Origin: GWF2-43-63 sp964559205
GTDB lineage: Bacteria; Bacteroidota; Bacteroidia; Bacteroidales; DTU049
Direction of reading: 5' to 3'
NCBI GenBank assembly: GCA_964559205.1
Contig: CAZLHV010000021.1
Coordinates: forward strand, 1-26,033
DNA length: 26,033 nt
Shown: positions 22,139-26,033 of the stretch, in pieces
Numbering within the stretch: the first letter of the stretch is position 1
Layout: every line of letters begins with the position of its first letter
Translations under genes and position numbers: made by a program
Notes under the pieces: generated by a model
The model's database searches: none
What the model was told of the DNA's origin: nothing
What the model saw: the letters and a program-made list of their open reading frames with translations, nothing else

Positions 22139-25100
22139 ATGAAGAAAAGGCATGTCCTGATCACAGCATTCATGATGGTGTGTCAGACAATGGTTTTTGG
22201 GCAGCTCACTCAGGTTTATCATGATCCTGTGGCCTTGTATCAAAGTGGGCTTGACTTAATGATCAAGGAAAAGTATGGTGCAGCAAAGGAGGTCATGCAG
22301 CAGGTGGTAGAACTGACAGATGAAGAGCAACCCATGCGAATCCATGCTGAGTTTTGTGTAGCCCGCTGCTCATATGAGCTTCTGAATAGTGATGCCCGAG
22401 GGCAGCTGACGCAGTTTATCTGGCGCCATCCCGAAAGCAGCTATGTCCCAGTATCTTGGTTCTATACCGGTAATACGTGGTATCGGGACAAAAATTATAA
22501 AAAAGCGATTGATGCATTTTCAAATACATCCGAAAAATATCTTTCTGATGAACAGGGAATGGAATACCTGTTTAAGAAAGGGTATTCATATTTCATGATT
22601 GATTCAATGCTTGCAGCCCGTGCATGTTTTATTCCAGTCAAGGAAAGCGAAAGTATCTATCGTGCACCGGCGATCTACTATTATAGTCACATCAGTTACA
22701 CCGAAGGTCAGTACGAAGTAGCTTTGACAGGATTCAGATCATTGCTTGAGGATGAAACATTTGGAGCTGTCTCGCCCTACTACATTGCACAGATTTATTA
22801 TCTGCAGGGAAAATATGATGATCTCATTGCTTTTGTGCCACCGATGCTCGAGAAGCCTGATGTGAAACGGCAGGCAGAAATGTCACGCATGACCGGTGAT
22901 GCCTATTTTTCAAGAAAAGAGTATCGGTTGGCATTGCCATATTATGAGATGTATTCTCAAAAGACGACTGTACCACTGACAAGGGAAGATTATTATCAGA
23001 TTGGGTATACCTATTACAATGTTGGGGATTACCAAAAAGCGACTGAAAATCTTTCGAATGTAGCCACTATGGAGGATTCGCTTAATCAGAATGCGAGTTA
23101 TCATTTGGCCGACTGTTACCTGAAGATTGGGAATAAGAAGTTTGCTCTGAACTGTTTTTATGATGCTTACCGTTTGAATTTCAATCCATTGATTACTGAA
23201 GATGCTTTGTTTAATTATGCCCGGTTGAGTTATGAACTGGACTATCACCCTTACAATGGTGCAATTAAAGCATTGCAGCAGTATCTGAACGATTTTCCCA
23301 AGTCACTGAGGGCCGAAGAGGCAAGAGAGTTGCTGGTTGATTTGCTGATGTCGACTGGAAACTACAAGGATGCGATTGGTGTGATTGAAAGCATTAAGGT
23401 AAAGACGGAACGGATTTGGTCGGCGTATCAGAAGGTCAACTATTATCATGGCGTTGAGGTATTCAACAGCAAGTCATATATGGATGCCGTATCGCTGTTT
23501 AATAAGGCAATAGGGTTTAACTATGATCGCAGTATCAGGGCTGAAGCTTTGTACTGGAAGGGTGAATCGTATTACAGATTGGCTGTTTACGATTCATCGG
23601 CCGCCTGTTACGACATGTTTGTCAAGTATCCGCCATCGGCAGATTTACCATATTTTTCAAGAGGATATTATGGGCTTGGTTATGCACAGATGCAACGAAA
23701 GAATTATTCGGGCGCCCAGCAGAGTTTTTTAAGCTATTTTAAGTATGCGGGCAACGATGACAAATGGTTTCGAAACGATGCACAGCTAAGACTGGCTGAT
23801 TGTTATTTTATTATGCGGAAGTGGGAGGATGCCATAGAAAACTACGATAAGTCACTTGCAATGAAAGTAGAGTATATGGATTATGCACTACTGCAGAAAT
23901 CGAAGTGCGAAGGCGTAATGGGGAATTACAAAGGCAGGCAAAACACATTGGCCATGCTGACCTCGCAGTATCCATCGTCGCGCTTTGCCGATGATGCCCT
24001 TTTTGAATCTGGGATTAACTATGAGTTGCAGGATCAGAATAACAAAGCACTTGAATCGTATGATGCGCTGATTGTGAATCATCCTGAAAGCCCGCTTAGA
24101 GTTCAAGCTCTGCTGAAAAAAGGAGCTCTATACAGAATCATGGGAGAGAACAGCAAGGCGATCAATGTGTTTAAGCAGGTGGTAGATGAATATAAAGGCA
24201 CTGAAGACTCAAAGGATGCTCTGATGAACTTAAAAGCCATATACACAGACATTGGCAAGCCCGATGAGTTTTTCAAATTGGTGGCCGATATGGGGAATAG
24301 TGTGCCTGAGATGACCAAGGATAGTATGTTGTATCAGTCGGCAGAAAACAGCTTCATGAAAGGGGATTGTTCTGGGGCCGTCCTTGCCTTCAACAATTAT
24401 CTTAGTACTTTCCCATCCGGCTCGTTTGCATTGAATGCTCATTTTTACCGTTCAGAGTGTCAATATGGTAATAAGGAATATGATCTGGCTCTTTCCGGTT
24501 ATGAATATGTGGCTTCTCAACCAGTATCTGCTTTTACCGAGACATCACTTCTGAAAGCTGCTCGCATTCACTATAACAAGAAGAGTTACGACAAAGCCAC
24601 CATATACTACCGAACACTTGAACAATCGACTCAGTCGCTATCAAATAAGCTTGAGGCACAAAAAAGCATTATGTATGCCGCATATGAATCGGGGCAGTAT
24701 AATGAAGCCATTTTGGCGGCACAACAATATCAGGCCAATCCGACAATACAGCAGCAGGAATCGGATGAAGCTTCGGCTGTGATTGCCCGTTCGGCATATC
24801 AGTTGAGCGATTTACCAAAAGCGCAAACAGAGTTCACCAAGCTCATCAAATTGCGTTCATCAGTACTTGGAGCTGAAGCCAACTACTATCTGGCATTGAT
24901 TGAGTATCAAAATGGCAGATATCAGGAATCAGAAAAGCTAGTGTTTGACTTGATTAATGATTTTGCTTCTTTTGAGTTTTGGGTTGCAAAATCATTCATC
25001 TTGCTCAGCGATGTTTATGTTGCCAGCAACAACTTTTATCAGGCAAAATATGCATTGCAAAGTGTTATTGATAATTACGAGGGCGAAGATCTTCGCGAAG

Positions 25101-25201
25101 AAGCCAGAACGAAGCTGAACACGATCATTGAACTTGAAAAGAAAAATGAGCAGGACAGCAATGGCGAAGGTGAGATTATTATAAACGGCAGCAACGAATA
25201 G
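22139..25201 (+). CDS. Large exported TPR-repeat protein
   Basis: The product is 1020 residues from the ATG at 22139 (MKKRHVLITAFMMVCQTMVF, a signal peptide); an in-frame ATG at 22127 adds MRII. After the signal the sequence is almost entirely tetratricopeptide and related helical repeats: YRDKNYKKAIDAFSNTSEKY, YSRKEYRLALPYYEMYSQK-like units, YYNVGDYQKATENLSNVATM, KYAGNDDKWFRNDAQLRLAD, MRKWEDAIENYDKSL, YESGQYNEAILAAQQY and others. It ends in a short acidic, Gly/Asn-rich tail. TPR solenoids bind partner proteins. Proteins of this type and size in Bacteroidota are periplasmic or outer-membrane-associated and often sit next to a beta-barrel gene, as here: the next ATG is four bases after this stop. 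A role in assembling or gating that barrel is inferred. Possible -7 sequence TAATTTTA upstream has one mismatch. Confidence 0.9.
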   Translation: MKKRHVLITAFMMVCQTMVFGQLTQVYHDPVALYQSGLDLMIKEKYGAAKEVMQQVVELTDEEQPMRIHAEFCVARCSYELLNSDARGQLTQFIWRHPESSYVPVSWFYTGNTWYRDKNYKKAIDAFSNTSEKYLSDEQGMEYLFKKGYSYFMIDSMLAARACFIPVKESESIYRAPAIYYYSHISYTEGQYEVALTGFRSLLEDETFGAVSPYYIAQIYYLQGKYDDLIAFVPPMLEKPDVKRQAEMSRMTGDAYFSRKEYRLALPYYEMYSQKTTVPLTREDYYQIGYTYYNVGDYQKATENLSNVATMEDSLNQNASYHLADCYLKIGNKKFALNCFYDAYRLNFNPLITEDALFNYARLSYELDYHPYNGAIKALQQYLNDFPKSLRAEEARELLVDLLMSTGNYKDAIGVIESIKVKTERIWSAYQKVNYYHGVEVFNSKSYMDAVSLFNKAIGFNYDRSIRAEALYWKGESYYRLAVYDSSAACYDMFVKYPPSADLPYFSRGYYGLGYAQMQRKNYSGAQQSFLSYFKYAGNDDKWFRNDAQLRLADCYFIMRKWEDAIENYDKSLAMKVEYMDYALLQKSKCEGVMGNYKGRQNTLAMLTSQYPSSRFADDALFESGINYELQDQNNKALESYDALIVNHPESPLRVQALLKKGALYRIMGENSKAINVFKQVVDEYKGTEDSKDALMNLKAIYTDIGKPDEFFKLVADMGNSVPEMTKDSMLYQSAENSFMKGDCSGAVLAFNNYLSTFPSGSFALNAHFYRSECQYGNKEYDLALSGYEYVASQPVSAFTETSLLKAARIHYNKKSYDKATIYYRTLEQSTQSLSNKLEAQKSIMYAAYESGQYNEAILAAQQYQANPTIQQQESDEASAVIARSAYQLSDLPKAQTEFTKLIKLRSSVLGAEANYYLALIEYQNGRYQESEKLVFDLINDFASFEFWVAKSFILLSDVYVASNNFYQAKYALQSVIDNYEGEDLREEARTKLNTIIELEKKNEQDSNGEGEIIINGSNE

Positions 25202-25205
25202 CCTT

Positions 25206-26033
25206 ATGAAAAAAGCATTGATTTTATTTAATTTGATGACAGCGTTCTCGGCATTGAGCATGCTGGCTCAAACCACACCTGACAAACAGGATACGGGAAA
25301 AGTTGCCAATGAGCAGGTGAATGTGGTGGGTTCTTATGATCCAAGACTGATGGATTTTCCAAAGAAGAATTTTTCGCCTGTCGTTGAGAACGATGAAGTT
25401 GTGAAGAACAACCTTAAATATTCAGTATTCCCTCAGCCAATGAAGGTGGTGTATCAGGCATCGCCCATAAAAGCTGCAAAGATGGCGGGTGAGCCTTTTA
25501 CCGAGCTGTACGGCAATTACATCAAGGCAGGCTTCGGCAGCGGTAAAACGCCATATGGCGAATTGTTTCTTAATACCAAGCGCGATAAGCATAAAGCTGT
25601 TGGTCTGCACTTAAAGCATTTTTCCACTTCTGGCAAAATACCCGATTTTGCATTTCCCGGGACAAGCGAAAACGAAGTGAACCTCTACGGGTCGAGAATC
25701 AGACCAAAAAATACAGCATACGGAAAGCTGTTTTTTGATCGTGATGTGTATCATTATTATGGTTTTAATCCTGAGGGAATACTGGACACTATTGAAAATG
25801 ATGCCATTCGCCAAAGATACAATGATGCAGGTGCCGAGTTGTCACTATACAGCACACACTCTGATTCATCGCATTTGAATTATAGGTTCGGTGCAAAGTA
25901 CCATGGATTCTGGGATATCAATAACGCTTCAGAATCCAGCGCTGATCTCAATGCACATATTGGAAAACGGGTGAAGTGGCTTGGGGTCAGTAAATATCAG
26001 GGAGTTGGAATCGATTTACGAGCAGAGCATCAC
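25206..26033 (+). CDS. Outer-membrane beta-barrel protein, N-terminal part (runs off right edge)
   Basis: An open frame of 276 codons runs from the ATG at 25206 to the last base of the window. It starts MKKALILFNLMTAFSALSML, a signal peptide ending at AQ. A short linker leads to VNVVGSYDPRLMDFPKKNFS, a segment reminiscent of the plug-proximal part of TonB-dependent-receptor-like proteins. Amphipathic beta strands follow (FTELYGNYIKAGFGSG, YGELFLNTKRDKHKAVGLHL, AYGKLFFDRDVYHYYGF). No TonB box or complete plug domain is seen, so it is better described as an outer-membrane barrel of unknown specificity. It is four bases downstream of the TPR gene and almost certainly co-translated with it. The C-terminal barrel is outside the window. 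Confidence 0.82.
   Translation, partial: MKKALILFNLMTAFSALSMLAQTTPDKQDTGKVANEQVNVVGSYDPRLMDFPKKNFSPVVENDEVVKNNLKYSVFPQPMKVVYQASPIKAAKMAGEPFTELYGNYIKAGFGSGKTPYGELFLNTKRDKHKAVGLHLKHFSTSGKIPDFAFPGTSENEVNLYGSRIRPKNTAYGKLFFDRDVYHYYGFNPEGILDTIENDAIRQRYNDAGAELSLYSTHSDSSHLNYRFGAKYHGFWDINNASESSADLNAHIGKRVKWLGVSKYQGVGIDLRAEHH

Overview
The window looks like a chromosomal segment of a Bacteroidota (Bacteroidetes) bacterium, probably from a draft or metagenome assembly because a run of ten Ns sits at 767-776. Four things support this. Two secreted proteins end in type IX secretion (T9SS) sorting domains. Many genes have a TAnnTTTG box (the Bacteroidota -7 element) a few bases upstream of the start. Shine-Dalgarno sites are mostly absent. 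Several families are typical of the phylum: the short-form SpeA, an FtsK-LolA pair, and a large TPR protein followed by an outer-membrane barrel.

Layout. 1-3290 (minus strand) holds hydrogenase maturation genes: hypF, a four-TM membrane protein broken by the assembly gap, hypC, and the first codons of a RhuM-family gene running off the left edge. 3314-4861 is a T9SS-exported surface protein. 4969-5688 is a TerC-family transporter. 5750-7988 is a sigma factor, a membrane protein in the anti-sigma position, and a secreted beta-rich protein, closed by a terminator. 8281-9273 (minus) is an exported WD40 protein. 9455-11812 contains an ArsC-family protein, a four-helix-bundle (23S rRNA intervening-sequence type) gene framed by 7-bp repeat arrays, and fumarase FumC. 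11842-13694 (minus) holds an NhaD/ArsB-type transporter overlapping an unlisted 40-aa membrane protein, and a small exported protein. 13758-15653 (minus) is an S15/CocE-type hydrolase with a T9SS tail. 15752-18991 (minus) is ftsK-lolA. 19082-19768 is an exported-protein gene cut by one in-frame TAA. 19889-21283 is arginine decarboxylase. 21399-21944 is a small membrane protein. 22139-26033 (plus) is a TPR protein and an outer-membrane barrel that runs off the right edge.

Most of this is ordinary housekeeping and envelope gene content. The most unusual element is at 9797-10399. Twenty-five in-phase heptamers, each with AGT at positions 2-4, run from the stop codon of the ArsC-like gene up to the four-helix-bundle gene. 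Seven heptamers with the complementary ACT core begin exactly at that gene's stop codon. The result is a compact unit with inverted flanks, inserted between arsC-like and fumC. It contains no transposase, reverse transcriptase or CRISPR feature. I infer that it is a small, possibly mobile, repeat-plus-protein element. I do not know of a functional description of it.

Limits: no database searches were possible. Family assignments rest on recognised motifs, and promoter calls rest on matches to the published Bacteroidota consensus.
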